Source: Yamagishiella unicocca (lineage: Eukaryota; Chlorophyta; Chlorophyceae; Chlamydomonadales; Volvocaceae). Taken from it: a stretch of DNA of 64,000 nt. The notes under the pieces were generated by a model, which saw only the letters and a program-made list of their open reading frames with translations, was not told the origin of the DNA and did no database searches. Where the stretch lies: the NCBI GenBank assembly GCA_003116995.1, contig BDSL01000122.1, forward strand, positions 1 to 64,000. Direction: 5' to 3'. Below, piece by piece: positions 23,240-33,803 of the stretch. Every line of letters begins with the position of its first letter. Position 1 is the first letter of the stretch. Made by a program: the position numbers and the translations under genes.

Positions 23240-26077
23240 ATGAAAGCTGCACTTGTGGGCCCATGCCGCATTGCTGGGCCGAGTCCTAGGGTCGCAAACG
23301 CGCAAAAGTGCCGGCCGCTTGTGATTGTTCGCGCTGCGGAAGCGCCCACTACCCTGCCGAAGGTTACAAAGGCGAGTAATTGCTTATCCTTTCAGTGATG
23401 TGCGATGTTTGGGCTTGCTTTCACTGCTTTGTATGAAAAACAGGACCCGTTCGTGGAGAAGACTGTTTACCATGACAACTTCCTGGATGCGCTTTTCATC
23501 AAGCTGTATTCTAAGAAAATGGCGGATCAGCTGGAAGGTGAATGGTCTGGGCGCAGAGGAACAGCATCGTGTGTGTGGCACGTTGACACGTCGATGTGCC
23601 TCAGTCCGCAGCGTTGCAACTGCAAGTCTTCCACCAGCTCCCAGCCTGGGTTGGCACGAGCGGGGCTGAAGCACGGATGCGTAGTAGCCACGTAACGTGG
23701 CGACCTTGCCGCCAGCAACCGCTGACCATGTGCGACATCCATCACGGCGTGTCGTCGCCTGCCTACTGGGCGGCTTTTGATCATGTTGATCATGCGTTGC
23801 CGGGCGGAGTGCAAACCGTTTTGCCAGGCCCAAGAGGGGCACGGCCCACGGCCGCCTGACCCGTTTGCTACCCAGCACGGTCCTCTCTCACCATGGCACC
23901 ACCCACCTCGGTTCCCCCCACTACCCCCTCAGGAGTGCACGTGCCTGAGAAGGCTACGTACGATGACTTCGTCCGCATATCAAGTGAGATCATGAAGGGC
24001 CGCAACAGCGTGGAGCAGCGCACCGTAGTGCGGGACGTGCTGATGTCGCTGATGCCGGAGGCAGCGCCTCCTGCTTTCAGGTGCGGTGCGGCGATCCCGT
24101 CCAGTCCGCTTTCACTTGGGGGGGGTTGAAAAACCACCGCACGATTAGCAGCAACGCGTGCGCCATGTGGGTCACGCGGGCAGGACGCGGTCCATTGCAT
24201 GGTGCAGTCGCGCGCCGCTGCCACGCGATGACGTACCACTGTACTGGTGGCGGTGCGCCGCGCGGTTGTGGCTCCGACCGGCTACGGCTTCTGTGCCTAG
24301 GCTGGTTGCCTTTCCCTCCAAAACCGCGCATCGGGCCCCGATGCACGAGGTAGTGCCCTGCAAGATGGTAGCCATCGCCTGTCCCCTTATGCACGTGGGG
24401 CACCAGCACTAGCCGTCTGCGTTTGTTGGCGACGGCCAAGAGTTCCACCGACAGCCTTGGTCTTTCCCCACACCCACAATCATGGACCGGAGTCCGACTG
24501 GGTTGTTATTGTACGCACTTTTGGGCGGGGGTAACAACAAACATCTGTAGTGTAGCGCAAGTTAGTAAGCCACAGTCAGATAGCATTTACATCACTTTGC
24601 GAAAGGGGCGACGTGTTATTTGTTCGCCGGCCCCCCTTGAGACTTTGGCTGGCTGGCTTCCGCAGCAGTGCCCTCAGCCTAGTCCTCTCACCCACCTCGC
24701 CAGCCTGACTGTCGCGGTGCATGCTGGAAGCTACTTCCACCAACTTGCCGGCATTGCTCCTGTGCTGCCGTCCGTTGCCGCTTCTGCCCGCCCTTCCCCC
24801 ACACCGCAGGAAGCTGTTCCCGCCCTCGCAGTTCTCGGCGGAGTTCAACGCGCTGATTGCGTCCTTAGGCTTCTACTGGTTGGTCGGCGAGAGCGAGGTC
24901 AAGGAGGAGGACGTTGTGGTGAGCAAACCCGCGCCACCCCTAGCTACGTCCTCCCGAGTGTGCGCGTGTCGTTCTGGGTTATGGGGTTGTGCGGGGGCGT
25001 ACGGTTCCGGAGCGTATCTTGCGTCGCGTGTCATCTCCACGTGTCATCCTTTGTGAAACTCTGGAGGGGTTGGGGGCCAGGGAGGGCTGTAGGCGGGGAA
25101 AGGCGCGCGTGAGTCTGGAGGCATGGTCAGGAATGCCGATGGGCTGACGGGTGTTATAGGAACGCCTACTACGAACAGCGAGCTGAGTCGGTGTCGAGGA
25201 GGGTCCCAGTCCGTCACGCAGGCTCTCGCGGATCGCAGCTCGGGGTCCCGAACCCCCACTTGACGCTGTTTACCGGTAGATGTGAACTACCGGCATCGCT
25301 TATGCTTAGGCGTATGGGCGAGCAAACATTGACACGACCACCCCATCCTACGGGTGCATGCATCTCAAAACGTCTGTTCTAAACGGTTTTTTCTGGCATC
25401 CACGTGTCTTCCACGAACCCCCCTCCTGCGCAGGTGGGTCCCGATGGCGAGGTCCGGCGGCAGCGGTCCGTGGTGCAGATCAAAAAGTGCCGCTACCTGG
25501 AGGCAAGCGGCTGCGTGGGCATGTGCATCAACATGTGCAAGGTGCGCCACGGGGGAGTGGCGAGAAGACCCGGTTACGCGACATAGGGAACGGAGAGGGG
25601 AGGGGAGGGTACGTGGGTGGGGCGGGGAGGGTGAGCGGAGGGTGTGCGTGTCGAGGGTGCGGCGGGCCGGGGACCCAGCACCAGTGGGTATGTCAGCTGG
25701 GATACGGCACTTAGATGCCAGGCCTTAGCGTGAGCGGGCTATCCTCCTGTCTTGCTTCCTTTGCGTTGGTTGTCCTCAAGCGGGGCACCCGTTGCTCACG
25801 GTGCCTCTGCGCCGCCTGCCACTCGCCCCCTGTCCGCTTGCAGATCCCCACCCAGACCTTCTTCACGGAGGAGTTCGGCCTGCCCCTAACCATGAACCCC
25901 AACTTCGAGGACCTGTCTTGCTCGATGATATTCGGCCAGGCGCCGCCGCCCATGGCCGCGGACCCCGCCTACAACCAGCCCTGCTTTGCGGTGCAGTGCA
26001 GCATCGCTGCGGGCAAAGGCGACGGCAGCACCCCACCGCCGTGCCCCAAGGTCGACACGGAGCGCAACAAGGCGTAA
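23240..26077 (+). CDS. D27-like (DUF4033) plastid carotenoid isomerase
   Basis: Six exons join in frame to about 272 residues, the usual D27 length: 23240-23362 (or -23371), 23444-23537, 23933-24080, 24810-24918, 25434-25541, 25844-26077. The first exon is a likely chloroplast transit peptide (MKAALVGPCRIAG, with VIVRAAEA as cleavage region). Family motifs follow in order: VYHDNFLDALFIKLYSKKMA, KATYDDFVRISSEIMKG, LFPPSQFSAEFNALIASLG, FYWLVGESEV, then the Cys-rich CRYLEASGCVGMCINMCK with IPTQTFFTEEFG, and PLTMNPNFEDLSCSMIFGQ. Plant D27 is an iron-binding beta-carotene cis/trans isomerase that starts strigolactone synthesis; algal homologues are less well defined, so the substrate is not assigned. 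Exon 1 may end at a weak GT donor (GTTACA) or a GC donor (GCGAGT). The gene looks intact despite its degraded surroundings. Confidence 0.9.
25356..25420 (+). repeat. Dispersed element next to a D27-like 3' splice site
   Basis: GCATGCATCTCAAAACGTC, TGTTCTAAACGG, then GGCATCCACGTGTCTTCCAC, ending 13 bases before the CAG acceptor at 25431-25433. It is in sense orientation with the host gene. Confidence 0.85.
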
Positions 26078-28237
26078 TGGTGGAGGGCTATCAGCTGTAG
26101 TGCCCCTGTGGCAGCGTGCATGGGATGGGATAGGCAGGGGTGGGTGGGTGTTGGACAGGAAGAAGTGGAGCGGAGGAAGGGCCGACGGACGAGGCGGGTT
26201 GTGGGGTGCTGCGCTGCGGCGCAGGGAGCGGCGAGGGTTTGGGTTTGGGTGGTGGGCATGGAATCGCGCTGACCGCCGCGTGAAGGGAGGTGGCCGTCGC
26301 CGCGTAGTAGAGTGCACACCCTAGGAAAATATACAATACAGCGTCATGAGCGCGAGCAGTACGCATGTCGGGGTATGGCCCCTGAGCGTGGGTTTCCTGC
26401 CGCCCCCGGGAGCAGCGAGGGGCAGAGCGGAACCGGAACCGGCCAGCCTGCCGCGCCCAGCGGCAGGAGGCCACGCGTCTGCGTGCGCGCGACAGTGCGC
26501 GTGTCTTTGCCGCAACAATTGCGCGCATGGCCTTTGAGCGTGTGAATTTGATGTGGTGGCGCCACCTGGCGCGCAAGCTCCCCCCTGGCACAATGGCTGG
26601 TATGGGGGGGCGGGCGTCGCTGATGGCGACATGACGGAGCTGAGCTGTAGGCGTCTTGACTGAAGCTGCTGGATCTTTTGCCCGCGGTGAAGCATGGACT
26701 CAAAAGAGAGACCAGAAGGCCGCGGGGACCGTATTTTGGACAAATCGGCCAGGCCCTTCCGTTATATCTTTATTTACTTTCCCAGGCTTGCGAGTGAGGA
26801 CGGTGTGGTGTCCACGCGAATACCTATCGTAGATACACGACGGGTGACTTATACTGGCCTTGGTTGTCCCAGACGCGTAGTCCGGGCGCGAGTGTGTTTG
26901 TTATTTCGTTATCAGGGGGGCATGTACCAAAATGCAATAAGCTCTCGGTGCGACGACTCATCTTCCTGCGATATGGTTTCGGAGGACGGGATGACCTGCT
27001 CGTGCCGTATTGGGACTGGGCAGCGAACCCGCCCTGGGTGAGTCGTGGCGCGTCGTGGTTGCGATCTAGGTCGTCGTTGGGAGCGAGCATGCCGGTACGC
27101 TCCTTGTACCGGTGACGGAATTAGGGGAGACGTGTTCCCATTCATATCTGCAGCTGAGGATGTGGTGCGACGGCTGAGCTGGTGCTTGAGGGTCGGCCAT
27201 GCGGTTGTACACACCCGAAGCGTGCGCTGGTACACCTCATCCTAGTGCACATGTGCCAACCTGGAAGAGCGACTGTGTTTTTTATATTGATAACTGTTAT
27301 AAGGCCTGTCGCTGCCTCAGCATAACCCGAAATGCGGCGCGCGCTTGAACTCGTGCTTCAGGACTGCGTCATATTCGCTAGGTTACGGTAGCCCCACTCG
27401 TCAGCCAGGGCCAGCCCCCTTCCAGCCCTCAGCCGGCTATTGATCCAGAGGCTCCAACGGATCATAGCGGGTTCGTCCCCAGTCACTGACCCGTTTGCAA
27501 GGTCGTTGACCCGTTAAGGTTGGGGTCACGGGAGTGTGACGTCTGGTGCAGGTCCGCATGAGGAACGCCGTGCTGTCATGCGCATATGTCGGCACGACCG
27601 CCCCGATGGTGTCAGGATACAGGCTTCCTATTGGGGACTCGCGCGACACCAGCATGACTACAGTCGGGCTTCTGACACAGCTGCTGGTCCCGCGACCAGG
27701 CGCATGCTCTGGGCTACGCGCAATAGCCGCTTATCCGATCCCCCCCATACTAGCCAGCAAGACTGCCGGGCGATGCGAGTATTACGGTGCGCTGGGAACC
27801 CTTAGGAGCCGGGCGGTCAGGACAGGGTGATCAAGCCTGGACTGGGCCGCCGCGATTTGACGCTAATTAGGCTATCTGGGCTGACCTGGAGTAGCAAAAC
27901 GCTATGCGGCCGTGTTTTACACCTTCTAGAGAGACCCGAAGAAGCGCTTCCAGCTAGAAGCCCTCGATGGCAGCAAAGGTACGGCGGGAGCCGATCTCCC
28001 ATGCACCGTCCCGGCAGACTGACCCAGGGGCCATCTTTAACCACAAGCTGCCGAATCAAGAGTTTAACGACTCACACCTGACAATGCAACCTATGCAACG
28101 TAGTATAACGCTAGGGATCACCCTTGCCTAACACCCAAGTAATAGCACTGGGCCCAACTTGTAGCTTGCCATTCAATCAGTTCTACCCGCGTTGGACCTC
28201 CCGACAGGTTTGCCGATAGCCAACCTTCGCCGTCTTA
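26078..28237. other. Intergenic DNA, no gene recognised
   Basis: About 2.2 kb downstream of the D27-like gene. Short open frames exist on both strands but none has a domain or matching splice sites. The word ACCGGTA recurs here and through 25-33 kb. No TGTAA signal was seen close after the D27-like stop. Confidence 0.45.
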
Positions 28238-28893
28238 AGCGCGATACATAAATAGCTTCAGAATACAGTCAACCTGTGTTTGCTGTCACGGGAACGGACG
28301 CTGCGAACTGGGTCAAGTGGGAAGCAGTCGATCTGGGTCAAGGTATGTTTGCTGGGTGCGCTGCTTATTTGTCGCCGCGGCTTATGCACTGAATGTCAAC
28401 CCTCCCGATAAGGGAATAAGCTGCTGGGCTGCTGGGTTTCTCCCGTCGGTTCCAGGCATGCCATAATCGGGTACCGTATGGTTCTGCTGCCGCTTTTATC
28501 CTATGCCTGCACAGGCGGAGTGTCCGGTGTGCGGCAGTCCCAAGCCGTCTGGAAAGCATGTCTGGAGAGCATGCGCTTTCCAGACGGCTTGGGACTGCCT
28601 CACACCGGACACTCCGCCTGTGCAGGCATAAGAAAAAAGCGGCAGCAGAACCATACGGTACCCCGTATGACACGCCTGGAACGGACGGGAGAAACCCAGC
28701 AGCCCAGCAGCTTATTCCCTTATCGGGAGGGTTGACATTCAGTGCATAAGCCGCGGCGACAAATAAGCAGCGCACCCAGCAAACATACCTTGACCCAGAT
28801 CGACTGCTTCCCACTTGACCCAGTTCGCAGCGTCCGTTCCCGTGACAGCAAACACAGGTTGACCGTATTCTGAAGCTATTTATGTATCGCGCT
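28238..28893. repeat. 656-bp foldback palindrome
   Basis: Two arms of about 325 bp, left 28238-28563 and right 28567-28893, are inverted copies with only scattered mismatches and a spacer of a few bases near 28565. The outer ends are AGCGCGATACATAAATAG and its complement; the inner ends are GACGGCTTGGGACTG and its complement. No transposase is present. It could be a foldback/MITE-like element, a hairpin-forming inverted duplication or an assembly palindrome. Target-site duplications are not clear. Confidence 0.9.
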
Positions 28894-29157
28894 TTTTATG
28901 GGCGCGAAACGAAAATGTAAGGCCCATGGGACCGCGCGTGTGTCAGCGAACGGTAACGGGATGCTTACCCACGTCAACGGTCATAGGTTCTATTGCGTGA
29001 TCTTATCAGATACACACAGTATGCAAAATATGAAAACATATTTGCCGCTACGAAGCCACGGCGATAGCACCGTCACGCAAGCAAGGTGCATGCCTGATCA
29101 TCTGTCCCACCTCGGATCTCTACCTGAGCTGACTGCCATGCGTCTTAAGGCGCTGGG
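28894..29157. other. Short spacer before the kinesin-like locus
   Basis: Low-GC DNA without a recognisable gene. The frame at 28898-29161 has no domain signal. Confidence 0.4.
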
Positions 29158-29712
29158 GTGATCAGGGAGCGGCTTGCTTCCTTTGAGGAGGCAGTTAATC
29201 GGAAGGCCTCCGAGGCGGCGACTGCTCCTCAAACCTTGGACCGACATTGGCCAGCTCATTTGCTAACGGGGCAAGGTCGACAAGGATACTACGAGATGAA
29301 CCCTGATTGCATCCAGATCCTGCAGGGCGCCTGCGCTGGCCGCAACGAAGCTCGCGGACAGGTGCGTAACCGCCGCGCAATCCAGGGATGCGCTGTGGGA
29401 CCAGGGGAATCCCCAAACCGCTACACATAGGCGAACATAACGTAATGGCTGCTGTGCGTGGTCTGACCTAAATTTCCCAAACGCGGTGCCTATGGACCCG
29501 CTGCTGTAGGCCAAGGACCGCGAACTGGCTACCGCCTAAGCAGCCGCGAGCGGCGCCGTCCGCGGCCATGGCTGCGAGCACGAGCGCCGGATCCTCGACC
29601 CCGGCAGGCACTCCGGGGCTGTCACTCAACACGATCCAAGACATGCTCCAAAAGCTGCAGCAGGTGAGAGGGTTGCAACGAGGACCACGGCGGAAGGGGG
29701 ATAACACAGGGC

Positions 29713-29895
29713 GATACCGGTAGCTGCACAGTGGGAGCCAGCGAGGAACCCTCGTCCCCGTCCCTTAAAACGTCCGGACAGCCTGCTGACCCAAATCGAA
29801 TTTGGGTATATACCGGTAGTTGCACAATGGAAGAGCCAGCGATGTACCCTCTGCACGTCAAGATAGCCTGCTGACCCAAATCGAATTTGGGTTTT
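29713..29895. repeat. Tandem intronic duplication ending in a hairpin
   Basis: Two successive copies start at ATACCGGTAG(C/T)TGCACA, continue through GCCAGCGA and AGCCTGCTGA, and end in CCCAAATCGAATTTGGG, a perfect 7-bp stem with a CGA loop, at about 29790 and 29876. They lie in an intron of the kinesin-like locus. Confidence 0.85.
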
Positions 29896-31814
29896 ACACG
29901 TTGTGCCTTGACGCGCCCATTATCAACGCAGGCCCGCTCCAAGCTGGCAGCATTGCGCTCTGAGGTGGGCCGGGATGGCGAGCTAATGAATGAGAAGCTG
30001 GAGGCGATCATTGGCAGCGGTACACTCGAAGACACGCAAGAGGCGGTTGCGGGGGTGGAACGGCGCGCGCATGAGAAAGTGCGGCAGGTTGGTGGACTTA
30101 ATGAGGCCTCCATCCTGGGATTGATGCATGATTGCTGTGCAAAGTGCAATGGGTTCCGGCTGCTCAAGCAAGGGGAGCTAAGGGCGCGCTTCGCCAGCCG
30201 TACCATAAGATGCGTTACCTGTCGTAGCAGTAGTGGCTACTCCTACAGGTTTTAAGGTACCGGTATTAGGAAGTCGCCTGTCACGCCTGGTATCGGAACC
30301 TGCACCTGTTGTGCAGAGTAACGTGCTGTGTCGTGGCATGCCGCCGTCATCCGGATGGAGGCATATTTATTTTTCACTAGTCGCTTAACCTTGTTACCGG
30401 TATGCACGCTCGTCCTGCGGCTTCGTTCTCGCCACCTCGTGCCCAGTTTCGATGGGTCAGCCTGTCTAACTATGCGCTGACTCCCGTCCTTGGATAGGCG
30501 ATGGAGTCGGAGGTAAAGCGGCTTAACACTGCCGAGCGCGAGGGGGCTGCCGTCTGGGACGCCTTAGACATCGAGCGCTTCAAAGCCGTCTTCAGGGTTT
30601 GTCAACGCTGCCATGAGGCCCGCCGGGAGGAGGGGAAGAGGTTCAGGGAGCGAGAAGCTGGCCTGTTACAGCGCCTGCAAGACGCCTGCGCTCAGCGCGA
30701 TTCAGCACGCGACCGGGTAAGGAGATCCTGTCGTATTCGCACCTCCGTCTGTCGCAGCTCGGTCTAAGGGGGGGTATACTACCGGATGGTTCTACCTCTT
30801 GGTCTGGAACCCACTGTAACCGTTACAACAACAACTATGATACGGTGTCTTGCCATGGTTGCCATGTCTTGCCATACGCCGCCGGCTCAGCGGCGCGAGC
30901 ACCGCTGAGGTCGGATGCATGTTCCGATTGCGTGGTACGGTTGGACGTCGTTCGTCTTTCGTTGCTGCAAGCCGTCCATCGTGTATTGCACCCACCTCCG
31001 TCGTTGTGTCGCGCTTATCCACGATATGCTCCCGGTGATCCCGCTGCTGTAGGTCAACGAACTGGAGTTGGCTACCGCCTCGGCAGCCACGAGCACCGGA
31101 TGGCCGATCCCGGCTGGTGTTCCTGTGCCGGCAGCTGGCCACATGCAAGACATGCCACCGGGTACGTCGCTGGTCGTTTTGTGTGTCGCAAGGTTCGACA
31201 GCTCGCCACATGCGGCAATCGTGAGGCAGGGCGAACCGGGTGGCAGCTACCTTCCATAATAAGAGTACGTGTTTGAGGGGGGTCCAACGAGCGCAGTCCA
31301 TGCGTATGGCTCGCGGTCTCGAGGAAGCGACTCAGCACCCTGCCAGCAACTCATTACCCTTTTCCTATTGAAGGGTGGTGAGCTCTTAGCTGCTGGGGGC
31401 GACAGCCAGTGCGCACATATGCATAGCGTGGAGCGACTGCACATATTCACTCGACGGGCCTAATCTTGCAAACCAGACCTCAAGTCGCCCCTACTCTGTT
31501 GTCCTACATCTTCGCCACAGGCCCAAAAGGAGAGCTTGCAGGATTCGCTCGCGGATGCTGAGCGAACAGTGTACGAGGGCGAGCTCATCCGCAGGAAGCT
31601 GCACAACATCATCCAATCAAGGTGCCGTGCAAAGATGGGAAACAACAGCATGCTCACCGTGCTACGCGGATCTGGATCGATCCCCGTTTCCTAGAGCTGC
31701 ATGGCATTTACCGGTAGGTTCAAAGGTGGCTCTGTGTCGGTTTGCTATGCGCAGGACCTCAAGGGCAACATTCGCGTCTACTGCCGCGTTCGGCCGGTCA
31801 GCTCCGGGGAGGCT

Positions 31815-31924
31815 GAGGACGCGTCGCACGATTCGGAGCTTTCGATGGACTTCCCCATCTCGGGACATAGGTCGCCCGAGATGGGGAAGTCCATCGACAG
31901 CTCCGAATCGTGCGACGCGGACTC
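31815..31924. repeat. Inverted duplication of a kinesin exon (50-bp arms)
   Basis: Left arm 31815-31864 is sense exon sequence (encoding ASHDSELSMDFPISG). Right arm 31875-31924 is its reverse complement with about three mismatches, separated by a 10-base loop. The exon is thus followed directly by an antisense copy of itself. Confidence 0.92.
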
Positions 31925-32390
31925 AGCGTTGCTGTCCCAGGGAGCCATGCGGGGCAGCCAATCCAGGTCAGTCGAAGGTCGTGTGCTCAAGCCACGATGG
32001 CTGAGATTTGGGTCGGGTATTCGCCGAGATTTGGGTCGGCTATCTCGGTGTTCAAACAAATTAGCCACTTCGTTGCATTTCGCCGCATGGCGGTAAATTG
32101 GCATCTGGCACCCCATCAGGCGCTCTGGGATACGTGTCTCGGCTGTGTCACTACCTCGTTAGCTGAAGGCGTGCCCGGACCTTTCCCAACCACCTGCACA
32201 GAAGCGCAACTTTGCCTTCGATCGGGTCTTCAGCACTGGCCGCGTGCCAGTGGGGCGGTTCTTTCGGCGTCGAAGTGTAGGTGAAGTCAGGTTGTGGGCC
32301 CGTCTCCACGGAACTTCTTCTTGAAGACTCGTTGTCGACCTGCGTTTGCCTCATTAGGTGGCCCACGACACAAGCGGCGTGACCACGGTT

Positions 32391-32625
32391 ACTGTCTGGG
32401 GCTATCTGAATCCATCGGTCAAGAGACATACAAACCTCTTTTCCATGGCCTGGGCCAGTAGTTTGTCGACTGCCTCCGGCCAGTTGACGTCCACCACGGT
32501 GAGGTTAGCGACCTCAGCGTGGTGGACGTCAACTGGCCAGAGGCAGTCGACCAGCTACTGGCCCAGGCCATGGAAAAGAGGTCAGTATGTCTCTTGACCG
32601 ATAGATGCAGACAGCCCCAGATAGC
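32391..32625. repeat. Inverted duplication of a kinesin exon (about 107-bp arms)
   Basis: The right arm holds the sense exon 32518-32580 plus its donor and the start of the next intron; the left arm (from 32391) is the reverse complement with several mismatches. The 19-base spacer contains the exon's own acceptor (ACCTCAG) and itself pairs as GAGGT/ACCTC. The exon still splices in phase to the next one (AG/A GCC). Confidence 0.92.
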
Positions 32626-33803
32626 GATGCGCTTAGTCAGACCGTACGGCCCTAATTAGGGGCAACAGACATGTTCCGCTTGGGCGCTGCCTAAGCACCG
32701 TTATTCCCCTGATATTTCCCCGCAGAGCCGTTGGCTGCACGGCGCTGAACGAGCAGTCTTCGCGCAGCCACATGGTCTTCATTATGCGGATTGAGGGACA
32801 CGACATGAGCACGGACTCAAGGTGGGAAATCCTCAATGTCGTTGTCAGGAATTATTAACCGCCTCATGGGGCATGCCTCATTGGCCTTCCCCCTCGACTT
32901 GAGTACCACCATGCCTTGTTTCCTGGAACTGCCACGAACACTATACGACGTTATGCTCGCACGTCGCATGGACCCCACCGGGCAGGTGTCTGGAGCTCAG
33001 ATCCGAGCCGATCCAGTCGATAAGGTTAAGGACGCCAGAAACCCGCTTGGATCCGGCCGATCCGAGCGGGTCAAGGAGAGTGGCGCTACGGGCCAGCGGC
33101 TGAAGGAAGCGCAGGCAATTAACATGAGCCTGAGCGCGTTGGGTAAGCGTCTCGCTGGCAAGCGGGTAGAGAACTCAGTGTTTGGGGGGGTTGGTATAAA
33201 TACCGGTTTTGGGGGGTTAAACATGCGTGGCGTATGTACAGATCTAGCGTGATCTCTTGCCTATTTGTCATGACGTGATGCCCTATCCCAATGGGAGTTT
33301 TGTGCCAATACACCGACACGTTCTTCATCGCCGTGTCACTATTTCAGGCGACATCATCATGGCGCTTGTCAACAAGCAGGAGCATGTGCCGTTTCGGAAC
33401 TCCCAAGCTCACGTACCTGCTGCAGCCCTGCCGCCCTGCGCCTCCACTGGCCGCGGCTGCGGCTGCGACGGCCGCTGCCGCCGAAGCAGCCCCTGCCGCC
33501 GCACCGGCTGCTGGGCAGTTGGCCAAGGACAGCGCAGGCGCTGTCAAGGCGGAGGAGAAGGTCACGGCCGCAAAGGCGGAAGGCGGCAATACGGTGGCTG
33601 GTGACGGTGACATTGTGGACGCGTTCTTGACGGAGGTGTTTGCCGGGGAGCCGGATGAGGTGGCGGCGGTGCTGGCTGAGCTGGCGGCGGCACCGGCTGG
33701 CGGCGAGGCGGCGCCGCCGCCGTTCGTGAGCGTGCAGCGGCGGCGGCAGCACCACCACCAGCACAAGCAGGACCGAGTCAGCCCACTCGGCTATGCGGGG
33801 TGA

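Larger units (their letters stand above)
29158..33803 (+). pseudogene. Kinesin-14-type motor gene, apparently decayed
   Basis: Coiled-coil exons come first (29158-29361; 29932-30090; 30498-30716 with LLQRLQDACAQRDSARDR; 31053-31160). Then 31521-31612 (ERTVYEGELIRRKLHNIIQ) leads into 31755 onward: DLKGNIRVYCRVRP, the neck-motor junction of minus-end kinesins. Motor pieces follow: NFAFDRVFS (32202-32276), VVDVNWPEAVDQLLAQAMEK (32518-32580), TALNEQSSRSHMVF (switch I, 32726-32821), ERVKESGATGQRLKEAQAIN with INMSLSALGK (near 33060-33150) and HVPFRNS plus KLTYLLQPC (from 33348). Missing or damaged parts: no P-loop (GQTGSGKT) exon was found; switch II DLAGSE reads as SGRSE; an extra C at 33402-33404 shifts the frame inside RNSKLTYLLQPC; a 5-base insertion disrupts the donor near 31612. 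The last frame ends in a low-complexity tail with DIVDAFLTEVFA. Family is certain, function unlikely. Confidence 0.8.

Noticed and set aside
25140..25200. Possible extra D27-like exon after TTATAG at 25159 (NAYYEQRAESVSRR)
   Set aside because: The flanking exons already join in phase with the family pattern, so it is probably intron sequence.
28365..28814. Reading frames across the 28.5-kb palindrome
   Set aside because: They are the same arm read on both strands; no domain, and explained by the inverted repeat.
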